Shown here: in pieces, positions 35,101 through 41,448 of the stretch
Layout of the letters: each line of letters starts with the position of its first letter
How positions within the stretch are numbered: the first letter of the stretch is position 1
Assembly (NCBI RefSeq): GCF_037975245.1
Contig: NC_092563.1
Location: forward strand, 29,287,960 to 29,351,959
DNA length: 64,000 nucleotides
Reading direction: 5' to 3'
Source of the DNA: Apostichopus japonicus
Lineage: Eukaryota > Echinodermata > Holothuroidea > Aspidochirotida > Stichopodidae
Translations under genes and position numbers: made by a program
The notes under the pieces: generated by a model
What the model saw: only the letters and a program-made list of their open reading frames with translations
What the model was told of the DNA's origin: nothing
The model's database searches: none

Positions 35101-37447
35101 TGGTGTGTTCTTGCATTTTAAAATCAGGCATTTTCAGCGATGCTTTAGACCTACTAATAGTAACATACTAACTGAATATTCATATAGCAATAGGAGAGTT
35201 TGAAATTTGATAGTGCCGGTAAAAATTTGCTGTGGATCTAACAAGTATATTAAAGTCACCTATAGTGACTTCTTGTGATGTATTAATGTTTGTTTGTATG
35301 TAGTAATGTACTGATGTTTTAGTACATTGTATTAAATAATGTACATAATTGTTATTCATCATAGTTAATAATAATAATTCATATATAGTTAGGAAAATAG
35401 ATATATCTTCATAGTTCATCTTGAGCAAAATGAAATGAAACATGAGATCATTACTGGAAAACAAATGAGAAAAGACTTCAGCCAAGGTAGATAAAAAGTT
35501 AGAAGAGCATTTTAAAGTTAAGGGAAAGAGGGAGGGGGAAGGGGGGAGCGGGAAAGGGGGAGCGGGAAAGGGGGAGGGGGTGGACAGGAATAATGAATAC
35601 AGAAGACCTGTGATCCTGCTAGTTTGTGCTCTTGTTGTTTTCGCACTAGATTAATCGTTTAATTTTGAAAACTTAGTAAGATTGAAATTTGTTAGAAATT
35701 GGGGTCTGGTAATATTGAATTCTGCAGATGAATCAATCAATATTAATGTAATGCATACATATGCTAGAAGCCTAGAATGACCAGTCACCTACGATCAAAC
35801 TTTGTCATCACTCACACTCAGACTGTACTTTCACCACAGACACATTTCTTTGAAAGTCTAATAAAAGCTTGGAAGAATTATTGGCTGCAAGAAAAGGAAA
35901 TTTTGAAAACCAATTAAGAATTTTAAAGCAAATTTGGAGTGGCAATGGAGATGGACTTATAACAAATGAGAAGAAAAGTTTGTATCGATAAATATCAAAA
36001 TATATAAACACTTGTATGAGCCTTCGTATATTCACTCTTTACAATATGTTTTATTCATGTGCAGAACCATAATCATATTTTTGTTTTAACATTAATATAA
36101 AAATATCTAATCATATTCCTGTTTCATTGTATTCTGCACATTTACATATCCCAATACCATGATCATGTTATCCCTCCCATTGTTGATGACAGATTTGATC
36201 ATATTTACAAAACATTCATTCTCATCTTCATTTTAATCTCATTTTCACTTATATATTTGTATTGAAGACTTTTATAATTGTTTGAGTTCTCATTTATCGA
36301 TTATGTAATGTAATTCCCTATCACTACTATTATAATCAACACACACCATCATTAGTATAATCACATTTGAGGGACTGGTTTGGAAAGTCATTGTATCATC
36401 ATAAAAATGTAAAAACCTACAAATTATAACTGTTACTTTTATGACAATGTTCTTGAAAGAGAAAAGAAATTTTTGGCTGGAATTGGATAAGAAACTTGAT
36501 GGTAGTAAATAAATCTAAAAAACTCCAATAGTATATACTTCTTGGCTTGGCATGATTTGAATTGTTGACATTTAGCATTTTAACTTAGACTAATTATTTA
36601 TAGATTGCAAGAAAAAAAAAATTACCTCATACATTGCAATGTAAACATTGCACTAGGTTTAACCACAGGTATAGAATCTGGTCTGAAGAAAAAAAAAATG
36701 AATGTTTGCTTTTAAAACTGACAAAAAACACCATTGAAACAATTGAAACATATCAAGTACAGGCCATGATATCTCTAAATTTAATATAATATTTACAAAA
36801 AATATGAAACACATGTCTTGCCCTCTTTGACTTACTTTGACTTAATATTTGTTTCACTCGGCATTACAAAAACAAAGAAAGACAAAAGAAAGGAAAATAA
36901 TTTACATGACAATAGAATAATGGATTGATAAAAATATTGAATTGTTCTCCTATTGTGTTAAAAAATAACCCAGCCATTCTCTCCCAGGACCAGTCAGCAT
37001 TTGATAATAGGGTAATAAATTAGTGTTTACAATATGTATAAGCACCTTGAGATTTCTTGCATGTCTAAAAATAGAACAAAATACTTCATACCTTAGCGAT
37101 ATTGTATGGCAACATGCATAGCATGTTGTTAGCTATATTAGATAATTTTATTTGCAAGACAGCAAACTGGACATGTCTAAAAATAGAACAAAATGCTTCA
37201 AACATTAGCGATATTGTATGGCAATATGCATAGCATTTTGTTAGCTATATTAGATAATTTTATTCGCAAGATAGCAAACTGGACATTTTTTGGCCTTTTT
37301 GTCTCAAGACTTTTCTTTTTACTTCTCTCATAGATTGTTCTTCAGCCGGGCTCAAAGGGAGACGAAAACGGCAACGGAAAAGTGGTCCATGAAAACAAGG
37401 ACGGGAAGAAAGTGGAAGGAGGGAGTAAGGCTTGTATTGTACAGTAA
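2149..37447 (+). CDS. KIF28: Kinesin-3 family motor protein, KIF28/KLP-6-like (27 coding exons, spliced)
   Basis: Microtubule plus-end motor that hydrolyses ATP; family members carry membrane cargo, and the C. elegans relative KLP-6 works in cilia (known of the family). Exons assembled by hand: 2149-2165, 3263-3301, 5254-5330, 6941-6957, 7874-7896, 12397-12521, 13867-13945, 14394-14457, 14743-14929, 15372-15524, 16277-16374, 17249-17346, 18129-18361, 19018-19112, 19858-20063, 20572-20714, 21412-21558, 21811-21958, 22386-22473, 23748-23921, 24527-24652, 25057-25326, 26150-26323, 26943-27071, 29315-29368, 30074-30316, 37334-37447. All are bounded by AG/GT with matching phases, giving 1106 residues; a shorter form of 1077 ends at 30343. 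Visible: motor about 5-360 with P-loop GQTGAGKS (109-116), switch I NATSSRAH (222-229), switch II DLAGSE (258-263); FHA about 461-562; EDPFWEP (699-705) in a KIF1B-type region; C2-like/DUF3694-type region about 738-869; charged helix 870-970; N/G-rich tail. Wording such as [13 protein letters not shown] and LSGLSIQKQHA favours KIF28 over KIF1/13/16. Kinesin-3 is near certain; the subfamily is a strong inference. Confidence 0.88.
3263..3301 (+). CDS. KIF28: kinesin exon 2 (motor beta 1)
   Basis: Encodes [13 protein letters not shown], the nucleotide-proximal beta 1 and RxRP motif of kinesins. Acceptor ccacag, donor gtaata; ends in phase 2. Confidence 0.92.
5254..5330 (+). CDS. KIF28: kinesin exon 3
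   Basis: Encodes the motor segment with [14 protein letters not shown] and a tract ending HNPETP. Acceptor ttaccag, donor gtaagt; ends in phase 1. Confidence 0.88.
6941..6957 (+). CDS. KIF28: kinesin exon 4 (17-nt microexon)
   Basis: Only 17 bases, reading KDDPKT across the junctions. Acceptor gtccag and donor gtaagt are strong, and it is needed to restore phase between exons 3 and 5. Confidence 0.82.
7874..7896 (+). CDS. KIF28: kinesin exon 5 (23-nt microexon)
   Basis: Encodes FAFDFSYW, the equivalent of the kinesin-3 FxFDxSYW strand that must precede SHDAF in exon 6. Acceptor cattgtag, donor gtaagt. Found by searching the 5.4-kb gap for the missing motif; phase agrees on both sides. Confidence 0.87.
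9639..9670 (+). other. retroelement-tail-like hairpin motif
   Basis: CTGAAGAA, then the stem-loop GATCCTGCTAGGATC (9647-9661), then GAAATGTC. Motifs of the form CTGAAGAAG-stem-GAAACGTC are common at the ends of invertebrate retroelements and resemble a hammerhead core. An A-rich AAAATAAAAT run precedes it. Confidence 0.35.
10070..10082. promoter_or_regulatory. perfect X-box (RFX-type) motif
   Basis: GTTGCCTAGCAAC fits the RFX X-box consensus GTNRCC-N0-3-RGYAAC with one spacer base. It lies in kinesin intron 5. Confidence 0.45.
12397..12521 (+). CDS. KIF28: kinesin exon 6
   Basis: Encodes [11 protein letters not shown] through [22 protein letters not shown]. The [14 protein letters not shown] part is the helix before the P-loop. 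The acidic loop [13 protein letters not shown] is kinesin-3-like. Donor gtttgt is weak by comparison with its neighbours. Confidence 0.93.
12930..13814. repeat. 17-bp minisatellite, about 51 copies (kinesin intron 6)
   Basis: Unit TAACCCCTCACACACGG, with recurring junction variants (ACGG, ACGA, AAGA, ATAG, ATGG, AATG). A CCTCTC variant recurs at about 13298, 13569 and 13740 inside a longer repeated block, showing higher-order duplication. Ends 52 bp before exon 7. Confidence 0.97.
13867..13945 (+). CDS. KIF28: kinesin exon 7 (P-loop)
   Basis: Encodes [19 protein letters not shown] and then KNK. This is the Walker A loop that binds ATP phosphates (residues 109-116). The acceptor lies about 50 bp after the end of a large 17-bp minisatellite. 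Confidence 0.97.
14394..14457 (+). CDS. KIF28: kinesin exon 8
   Basis: Encodes [21 protein letters not shown], the helix after the P-loop. Acceptor ctcacag, donor gtaagt; ends in phase 0. Confidence 0.94.
14743..14929 (+). CDS. KIF28: kinesin exon 9
   Basis: Encodes [20 protein letters not shown], the canonical kinesin SxxEIYNExxxDLL signature, then [20 protein letters not shown], the strand region before switch I. Donor gtgagt; ends in phase 1. Confidence 0.97.
15372..15524 (+). CDS. KIF28: kinesin exon 10 (switch I)
   Basis: Encodes [20 protein letters not shown] (switch I, residues 222-229), then TVVTIIFNQ and NLVDLAG, the start of switch II. The second Ser of the usual SSRSH is Ala here. 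Open reading frames on the other strand across this exon are shadows. Confidence 0.97.
15534..15971. mobile_element. non-autonomous hAT-type DNA transposon with perfect 8-bp target duplication
   Basis: The element (15542-15963, 422 bp) has terminal inverted repeats: left CAGGGGTTCCCTAACT, right end complementary CAGGGTTTCCCTAACT (15 of 16). It is flanked by ATATAGAG at 15534-15541 and 15964-15971. Eight-base duplications and CAGGG ends fit the hAT superfamily. No transposase frame is present. Lies in kinesin intron 10, nine bases after the exon 10 donor begins. Confidence 0.9.
16277..16374 (+). CDS. KIF28: kinesin exon 11 (switch II)
   Basis: Completes DLAGSER and continues [19 protein letters not shown], the relay helix of the motor. 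Acceptor taacag, donor gtaagt; ends in phase 0. Confidence 0.97.
17055..17221. repeat. fold-back (inverted repeat) element before exon 12
   Basis: Arms 17055-17132 and 17146-17221 are about 90% complementary (for example AATGAATGGTTTATATTC with GAATATAAACCATTCATT) with a 13-base loop. Ends only 27 bases before the exon 12 acceptor. Resembles a fold-back MITE. Confidence 0.88.
17249..17346 (+). CDS. KIF28: kinesin exon 12 (microtubule-binding helix region)
   Basis: Encodes [20 protein letters not shown] and [13 protein letters not shown], the loop 12/helix 5 microtubule contact (VPYRDSxLTxLL). The insert GKKKV is a short basic loop; kinesin-3 motors often carry Lys-rich loops nearby. A 167-bp fold-back ends 28 bp before the acceptor. 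Confidence 0.97.
18129..18361 (+). CDS. KIF28: kinesin exon 13 (end of motor and neck)
   Basis: Encodes [40 protein letters not shown], then [20 protein letters not shown], the neck helix that follows the kinesin-3 motor. Ends in a Pro/Ser-rich linker. Base composition is clearly more GC-rich than the introns. Confidence 0.97.
18690..18800. repeat. 21-bp tandem repeat, about 5 copies
   Basis: Diverged copies of TATTCTTGACCCCATTTGCC in kinesin intron 13. Confidence 0.8.
19018..19112 (+). CDS. KIF28: kinesin exon 14 (coiled-coil linker)
   Basis: Encodes [20 protein letters not shown] followed by [12 protein letters not shown], a short charged helix between motor and FHA domain, typical of kinesin-3. 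Acceptor ctaacag, donor gtaagc. Confidence 0.9.
19729..19812. repeat. AT-rich low-complexity tract
   Basis: AAATTTAAAATT-type sequence just upstream of exon 15; contains no C or G for long runs. Confidence 0.7.
19858..20063 (+). CDS. KIF28: kinesin exon 15 (FHA domain, first half)
   Basis: Begins with a charged linker and enters the FHA fold at [20 protein letters not shown], the kinesin-3 PHLxNLNEDP equivalent, then TTIGRKDAD and SITLSGL. FHA domains bind phosphothreonine peptides; in kinesin-3 this one packs near the neck and regulates dimerisation (known of the family). Confidence 0.93.
20572..20714 (+). CDS. KIF28: kinesin exon 16 (FHA domain, second half)
   Basis: Encodes [20 protein letters not shown], then [11 protein letters not shown] and [12 protein letters not shown], matching the FHA signature (S-x-x-H, V-N-G, L-x-x-G-D/x-R-V-x-F-G). 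Confidence 0.94.
21412..21558 (+). CDS. KIF28: kinesin exon 17
   Basis: Encodes [13 protein letters not shown], the last FHA strand, then a segment with [15 protein letters not shown], the DWexAQxE linker typical of kinesin-3 after the FHA domain. Confidence 0.93.
21811..21958 (+). CDS. KIF28: kinesin exon 18
   Basis: Encodes [20 protein letters not shown] and [15 protein letters not shown], the helix and strand that open the KIF1B-type region. Acceptor ttctcag, donor gtaaga; ends in phase 2. Confidence 0.9.
22386..22473 (+). CDS. KIF28: kinesin exon 19
   Basis: Encodes [20 protein letters not shown] and [10 protein letters not shown], beta-rich KIF1B-type region. Acceptor tatctcag, donor gtaagt; ends in phase 0. 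Confidence 0.9.
23131..23190 (+). repeat. G-rich tract with quadruplex potential (intron 19)
   Basis: Many runs of three to seven G separated by one or two bases (GGGATGGGGTGGGATGGGG type) on the coding strand. It would be present in the pre-mRNA. Confidence 0.7.
23748..23921 (+). CDS. KIF28: kinesin exon 20 (EDPFWEP motif)
   Basis: Encodes [32 protein letters not shown] and [13 protein letters not shown]. The DPFWEP-IGTA-LQSL string is a kinesin-3 hallmark in the KIF1B domain. The acceptor is an AAG rather than CAG/TAG (tgacaag), so a small shift of the start is possible, but phase 0 and homology support 23748. Confidence 0.92.
24527..24652 (+). CDS. KIF28: kinesin exon 21
   Basis: Encodes [20 protein letters not shown], then [14 protein letters not shown]. 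This begins the C2-like/DUF3694-type beta domain seen in KIF1/KIF13/KIF28 relatives (G-x-L-x-V-x-I-x-P-C). Phase 0 at both ends. Confidence 0.92.
25057..25326 (+). CDS. KIF28: kinesin exon 22 (C2-like domain; ends in a tandem repeat)
   Basis: Encodes [20 protein letters not shown], then [19 protein letters not shown] and [17 protein letters not shown], the C2-like/DUF3694-type region. Its last 39 bases and the donor gtaata form the first copy of a 97-bp tandem repeat whose other three copies lie in the intron. Confidence 0.93.
25288..25675 (+). repeat. 97-bp tandem repeat (4 copies) spanning the exon 22 donor
   Basis: Copies start at 25288, 25385, 25482 and 25579. Copy 1 contains the last 39 coding bases of exon 22 and its donor; copies 2-4 repeat CCTGATCC, TCAAAGCT, ACAACAAGG|GTAATACTTG in the intron. 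Spacing is exactly 97 in each step. Confidence 0.95.
25860..25915 (+). repeat. G-rich tract (intron 22)
   Basis: A run of about 13 G following GAGGGGAG, then GGTGGGTGTGAGGG. Quadruplex-capable on the transcribed RNA. Confidence 0.5.
26150..26323 (+). CDS. KIF28: kinesin exon 23 (charged helix)
   Basis: Encodes [13 protein letters not shown], then [20 protein letters not shown] and RLQ, a strongly charged coiled-coil-like helix with leucine spacing. Acceptor cttacag; phase 0. Confidence 0.88.
26943..27071 (+). CDS. KIF28: kinesin exon 24
   Basis: Encodes [20 protein letters not shown] and [12 protein letters not shown], then [11 protein letters not shown], a helical tail segment. Acceptor cattcag, donor gtaacc; phase 0 on both sides. 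Confidence 0.88.
28123..28312. repeat. 40-bp tandem repeat, about 4.5 copies (intron 24)
   Basis: ATTTTGTATGATTNTGTGTA starts at 28163, 28203, 28243 and 28283 at exact 40-base steps, with a shorter first copy at about 28132. Confidence 0.88.
29315..29368 (+). CDS. KIF28: kinesin exon 25 (54-nt cassette)
   Basis: Encodes [18 protein letters not shown]. Acceptor tttttag with a good pyrimidine tract, donor gtaaga. At 54 bases and phase 0 on both sides it could be skipped without breaking the frame. Confidence 0.75.
29536..29582. repeat. (TA)n microsatellite
   Basis: Long TATATA run with two interruptions in kinesin intron 25. Confidence 0.9.
29861..30018 (+). repeat. about 40-bp tandem repeat, 4 copies, just before exon 26
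   Basis: GGGTGTTACACGTGGTCTGT followed by AATTCACTGGTCTTCC, four copies with variable G runs between them. Ends about 55 bases before the exon 26 acceptor. Confidence 0.92.
30074..30316 (+). CDS. KIF28: kinesin exon 26 (N/G-rich tail; alternative end at 30343)
   Basis: Encodes [19 protein letters not shown], then a low-complexity tail with repeated Asn-Gly pairs ([18 protein letters not shown]). After GAT GAT at 30316 comes a good donor, gtaagg. If spliced, the frame continues in phase 0 into 37334; if read through, nine more codons (VRMPTTPS, stop) end the protein at 30343. Confidence 0.82.
30317..30343 (+). CDS. KIF28: read-through end of exon 26 (short isoform C-terminus)
   Basis: Retention of the exon 26 donor adds VRMPTTPS and a TAG. 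An AATAAA at 30675-30680 would serve this form as a composite terminal exon. Which end is used, or whether both are, cannot be read from DNA alone. Confidence 0.5.
   Translation, partial: VRMPTTPS
30675..30680 (+). terminator. poly(A) signal AATAAA for the short kinesin isoform
   Basis: A canonical AATAAA about 330 bases after the read-through stop at 30343. Consistent with intronic polyadenylation. Confidence 0.45.
31388..31499. repeat. 56-bp tandem duplication
   Basis: Two copies beginning ACCCTAACATCTGACCATCA at 31388 and 31444, nearly identical. Confidence 0.92.
35522..35583 (+). repeat. purine-only G-rich tract
   Basis: About 60 bases of almost pure A/G with repeated GGGAAAGGGGGAGC. 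Could form quadruplex or triplex DNA. Confidence 0.65.
37061..37284. repeat. 112-bp tandem duplication just before exon 27
   Basis: Copies 37061-37172 and 37173-37284, each beginning ATGTCTAAAAATAGAACAAA and ending GCAAACTGGAC, about 93% identical. Ends 49 bases upstream of the alternative last exon. Confidence 0.95.
37334..37447 (+). CDS. KIF28: kinesin exon 27, alternative last exon ending in a CaaX-like box
   Basis: Acceptor ctctcatag, then an open phase-0 frame of 37 codons and TAA. It contains [20 protein letters not shown] and ends SKACIVQ. It continues the Asn-Gly and Lys-rich composition of exon 26 and is markedly more GC-rich than its AT-rich surroundings. The final C-I-V-Q fits a protein prenylation motif with Gln last, which would favour farnesyl transfer. 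A 112-bp tandem duplication ends 49 bp before the exon. It lies 7 kb from exon 26, so the linkage is inferred from phase and composition. Confidence 0.66.
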   Translation: MVLQPGSKGDENGNGKVVHENKDGKKVEGGSKACIVQ

Positions 37448-38489
37448 TATTAATGATTATTATGTAAAATATATTAATATTGCACTCCTCTTTGTATCAG
37501 TGTCCACATCATTCATTTTCTTTCTCTAATATTTGAGTTATGGTTGCTTTGATATTTAGTCGTAAAAGACAGGTATAGATCGATAAAGTGCATTTTCATA
37601 CTATTTACCTATCTTATTCTTATTATTCTTTACTTATGTTGAATTTATGAAAATACAGCTAATACAAGATACTGTTTGATGTAAAAAAAAAATCATAGCT
37701 TTGTGAGAAAATATTAGTCTTTCAATAGGTGGTCTGATATTGAATGCACCATGAAATCATGAAAGGTTTTCAAGGACATAGAAATATTATAATAGTGGGA
37801 TATTAAAGGATACACAATTACTTGCAAAGCATGCATTAATATGTGGCAAAAGATGGCGGGAATTTAATGTCATTTCAATCATGACCATAGTATGAATTGC
37901 AAATGGTAATTTCATTTAGTTTTCTTAAAGTGACAAAGAGGAATCTGTAAGAAGTAGTAGAATGGCATAAGTTTTATCATCAAGTAAATAATCAATGAAT
38001 GAACATTTCTAAAATAATATGTTGTAAAATTTAATTTGACAATATTATTACCTTATTTCAAAAAAACGTTTTATCCTACACAGAGAGGACTTGCATAATA
38101 CTAGAGCATTCCATAAACAGAAAGAGAGAGAGAGATGTATATAGCTTAAGTATTTGTCACAGTCATGTCATACCTTGAAAATATTATTTTACGTGTATTC
38201 ACTATGATTATTACTTTAATTGTTAAAGAAAATGGTGAAAGGTCTTTCATTTGATGTAGGCAGAAACTTTAACCCCACAAACTAATGGAGTAATCCGTGG
38301 CATTAAATTCCTTAAATGCTTCCCCCTATTCCCTTCCCTGACATCACTTCCCTTACTTAAAAAACAAAACAACGAAACCCATAATTAAAATTTCTCTGGG
38401 TTTGATGGAGAGGTGATGAGGACTGGATTTGATAGGTTGGGTCATGGTCTGTTTAATTCCTTTCAGATTTAGGACCCCCCCCCCCTAGA

Positions 38490-38495
38490 AATAAA
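38490..38495 (+). terminator. possible poly(A) signal for the long kinesin isoform
   Basis: AATAAA about 1 kb after the stop at 37447, with a G/T-rich stretch downstream. AATAAA is frequent in AT-rich DNA, so this is weak. Confidence 0.2.
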
Positions 38496-40262
38496 GGCAG
38501 TCCCGGGGTCTGTGACTTTCTTGTTCATAAAGCAAACCGGAGGGACAAGAAACGCATTCTCTTAGATCTTAAATTCTCCATTGATCTTGTAGGACAACCA
38601 ATCAACTTTGCCATTTGAAATAATTTTGAAAGAGAAATCTATATTGTCAAGGACTCAGTAGATGTTTCCTGGTGATAGTAAGACTGCTATAACTTCAAAA
38701 GCAACCAATTATGCTTGTTTTACTGGAGCTCTGGGCTTTTTAGAGTAACTCAATGGCAAGAAGCACTGTTTACATTCTGATTGTTCTGTATGTTTCTACA
38801 CATGAACATTTTTAAACCATTTGTCTATTGGGTATATAATTGATTGAAAAAGGAGGGGGAGGCTTATGAGGTAATTTTTGAGAGGGGGGTGGGTTATTAT
38901 TGACCATTTACTTCTAGTATTACATCAAGAACACCTTCCAAAATAATGTTGTTTCCTAATGTATTGTTTCTTAGAATGAAACAAAATTATATGAAAAGAC
39001 TGAATAATTAAAAAAAAAAAATAGTGTTTAGATATTGATGATAAATCAAAAAAGTATAAACACTCATAGGAAGGGGTGGGAAATTTTGGCTGAAAATTTA
39101 GTATTTGGTACAACAATTTGAGAATAACATTCCTTATGCTGGGGTCAAATCTGGTAGGAACCAAACACAATTTTAGTTGTATCGAATTAGCAATGAAACG
39201 TTAAGAATCCATTTATATATATACTTTACGATTAATATTGGTTGAAGAATTTGCTTCAGTTTGGATGGCACAAAAGAACATTTGTTATTACAATATCTTT
39301 TTTTTTTTAAAAGTGACTCATTACTTATATTCAATTATGTTTAAGAAGATTACAATGTTACTGTTTAATTAAATGCCTTTTATTATGAACTCTTCATGAA
39401 TGGTAGAAGAATCAAGATTTGTCACTCTGTAGAATTACAAAGTATTCCAGTTTTATTTAATGTCACTTTTCTATGCAAGGGTCCTGCAGACCAATTGACC
39501 ACATCCTATCAGTTTCATACTTCAAGATATTCTTGAAGTCCATGGACAGTTTAATCCGACCATGTTTTCGCAGCCTTATCTTTGACTGCCATGAGCCTTC
39601 ATACCATGACATGTCATTAAGTGCTAATTATTTCCTTCCTGTACGGTCAATCAATAAATTTTGATATTTTCCAGAGACAGGAAACTGTAAACCTACGTAA
39701 CAGATACTTTGGATGTAGATACCCATATCAGAAATTGTCTCAGGAGGTATAAATATCTCTTAGGTCATTTTATAATAAAAATATAAATAATTATATCAAA
39801 TAACTGAAGAAGATGTAAGTAGCAGGCTCAAAGAAATTTAGCTGACACCCATTTGGTTCCAGATTATCTGAAGATTGCACATGAACTATTGGTAATTTCT
39901 TCATATTACACTTTTCTCCTGTATGTTTTAATCTTTCATTTAAGTTTAGTCATAAACATGAATATTCATAGTCAGATCACTTTTTTTCCAGCTGATATTC
40001 AGTTCCTTAAACTTCCATAAATAAGAAAATAATAAAAAGTAATAGGCTTTCAGAGCCAATACATTAATCATGTGTCGTGATTGAATATTCCGTCCAGAGT
40101 ATGAATACAATTCAATGTTTCAAATTATCATTTTGTGTCATTTATTTCATTATTTAAGGTGAAATTTATCTTAAACATATACATTAAGATTGCCAAATTA
40201 AAATTCTGCAGGATTCACCACATTCTCTGACATAAAACCAACCACCTACGTAGGTGTTGACG

Positions 40263-40622
40263 GCCTACGACTGGGCAACCTATGGGCCGGGGGCCACATG
40301 CGGCCCGGCAGTGATTGTTTGCGGCCCTTGAGAAAAAAATCAATATACTTTACATCTTCACAATAAACAAGCTAGTTGCTTAGAATTGACCGGCACTAAT
40401 GATGCTGTCAGGTAGGCCTATTATCCCCATTAATTATCAACTGGACTGTTTTGACATTGTTTTTGCGAATGCAGATTAGTATACACACCTATTGCTTGAA
40501 AGTCCTCGCAATCAAAGATTTGAAATCAACAGCAGGTGGTTGGTTAGGTGCGGCCCAGTCAATTTTTCACTCTTTATATCTGGCCCATTCATTTGAAAAG
40601 GTTGCCCACCCCTGGTCTACGG
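40263..40622. mobile_element. hAT-like non-autonomous element
   Basis: Left end CTGGGCAACCTATGGGCCGG and right end complementary to CAGGGGTGGGCAACCTTTTC, with internal CGGCCC motifs near both ends (TGCGGCCCGG, GCGGCCCAGT). Possible 8-base flanks GCCTACGA and GTCTACGG agree at 6 of 8 positions. The GGGCAAC/CGGCCC ends are typical of hAT elements. About 344 bp and no transposase frame. Confidence 0.72.
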
Positions 40623-41389
40623 AAACTCCGATATCTTTGTTCATAACTTCCAACCTGATGAATAAAATGTTTGTTTGTTCCCTAACCATCACATATATAA
40701 TTGTTTACACTGATGGTCCACAAACAATGGGAGGGGGGATGGGGAGGGGTAGAAATATTTTCAATGGGTTGCAGGATTTTTCCAGATGTCCAGAGGGAGT
40801 TTTACTTTTACAATTTTTCAAAATAATTAAAATGGCAATCATATAAATTAACAAATTAATATTCCATAAAAAAGTACAAAGACAATGTGAATCAAGTATG
40901 AAAATCCTTCCAGAATGTTTTTATTCTCCACATTTGATTCATATAAAGCAGCAAATTGATATATAGATATCTACACTACATTTTACTGCATAGGTCATAG
41001 CAACCATTGTGTACAACCACAAATGATTGAGAAAAAAAAAAAATAAATAATAATAGACTGAATCCATTCCACCTATTGAACGTGACCAGATGAGAATGAC
41101 AACCACACAGGTACACTTTATGACAATATTGGTTACCCTTCTTTCCCATATTAAAACCAAGCTTGTCACATCTAGACCATTTAACAATAAATGGTCACAT
41201 CATAATTAGGCTTCTGTTTCTTAATGAGATATGTTTTCTTAAGCTGTAGAGGATAACTTCTTAAAGGGCAAAGGAACAGATTTACAGAAAAACACTGAAA
41301 TTGCTATTTTCTGCCAAATCGGTAAAAAAAGAAGAAAAAAGTTGTGTGTGTATCAGACTAGTAAAGTCTAGGTTAGCACCCCCCCGTGT

Positions 41390-41448
41390 TGAAGATTTTA
41401 AATTTATAATCTGTTTTGGTTGATGAAGATTTTAAATTTATAATCTGA
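41390..41448. repeat. 33-bp direct duplication
   Basis: GAAGATTTTAAATTTATAAT followed by CTG occurs twice, 33 bases apart. Confidence 0.85.

Larger units (their letters stand above)
30344..37333 (+). other. long last intron / short-isoform 3' UTR region
   Basis: About 7 kb between the two alternative ends of the kinesin gene. Holds the AATAAA at 30675, a 56-bp duplication, a purine-rich G tract (35522-35583), a 112-bp duplication and AT-rich DNA. No further exon could be supported. Confidence 0.6.

Noticed and set aside
40451-40846. 131-codon plus-strand frame
   Set aside because: It starts within the hAT-like element and runs into G-rich intergenic DNA; no motif or splice context.
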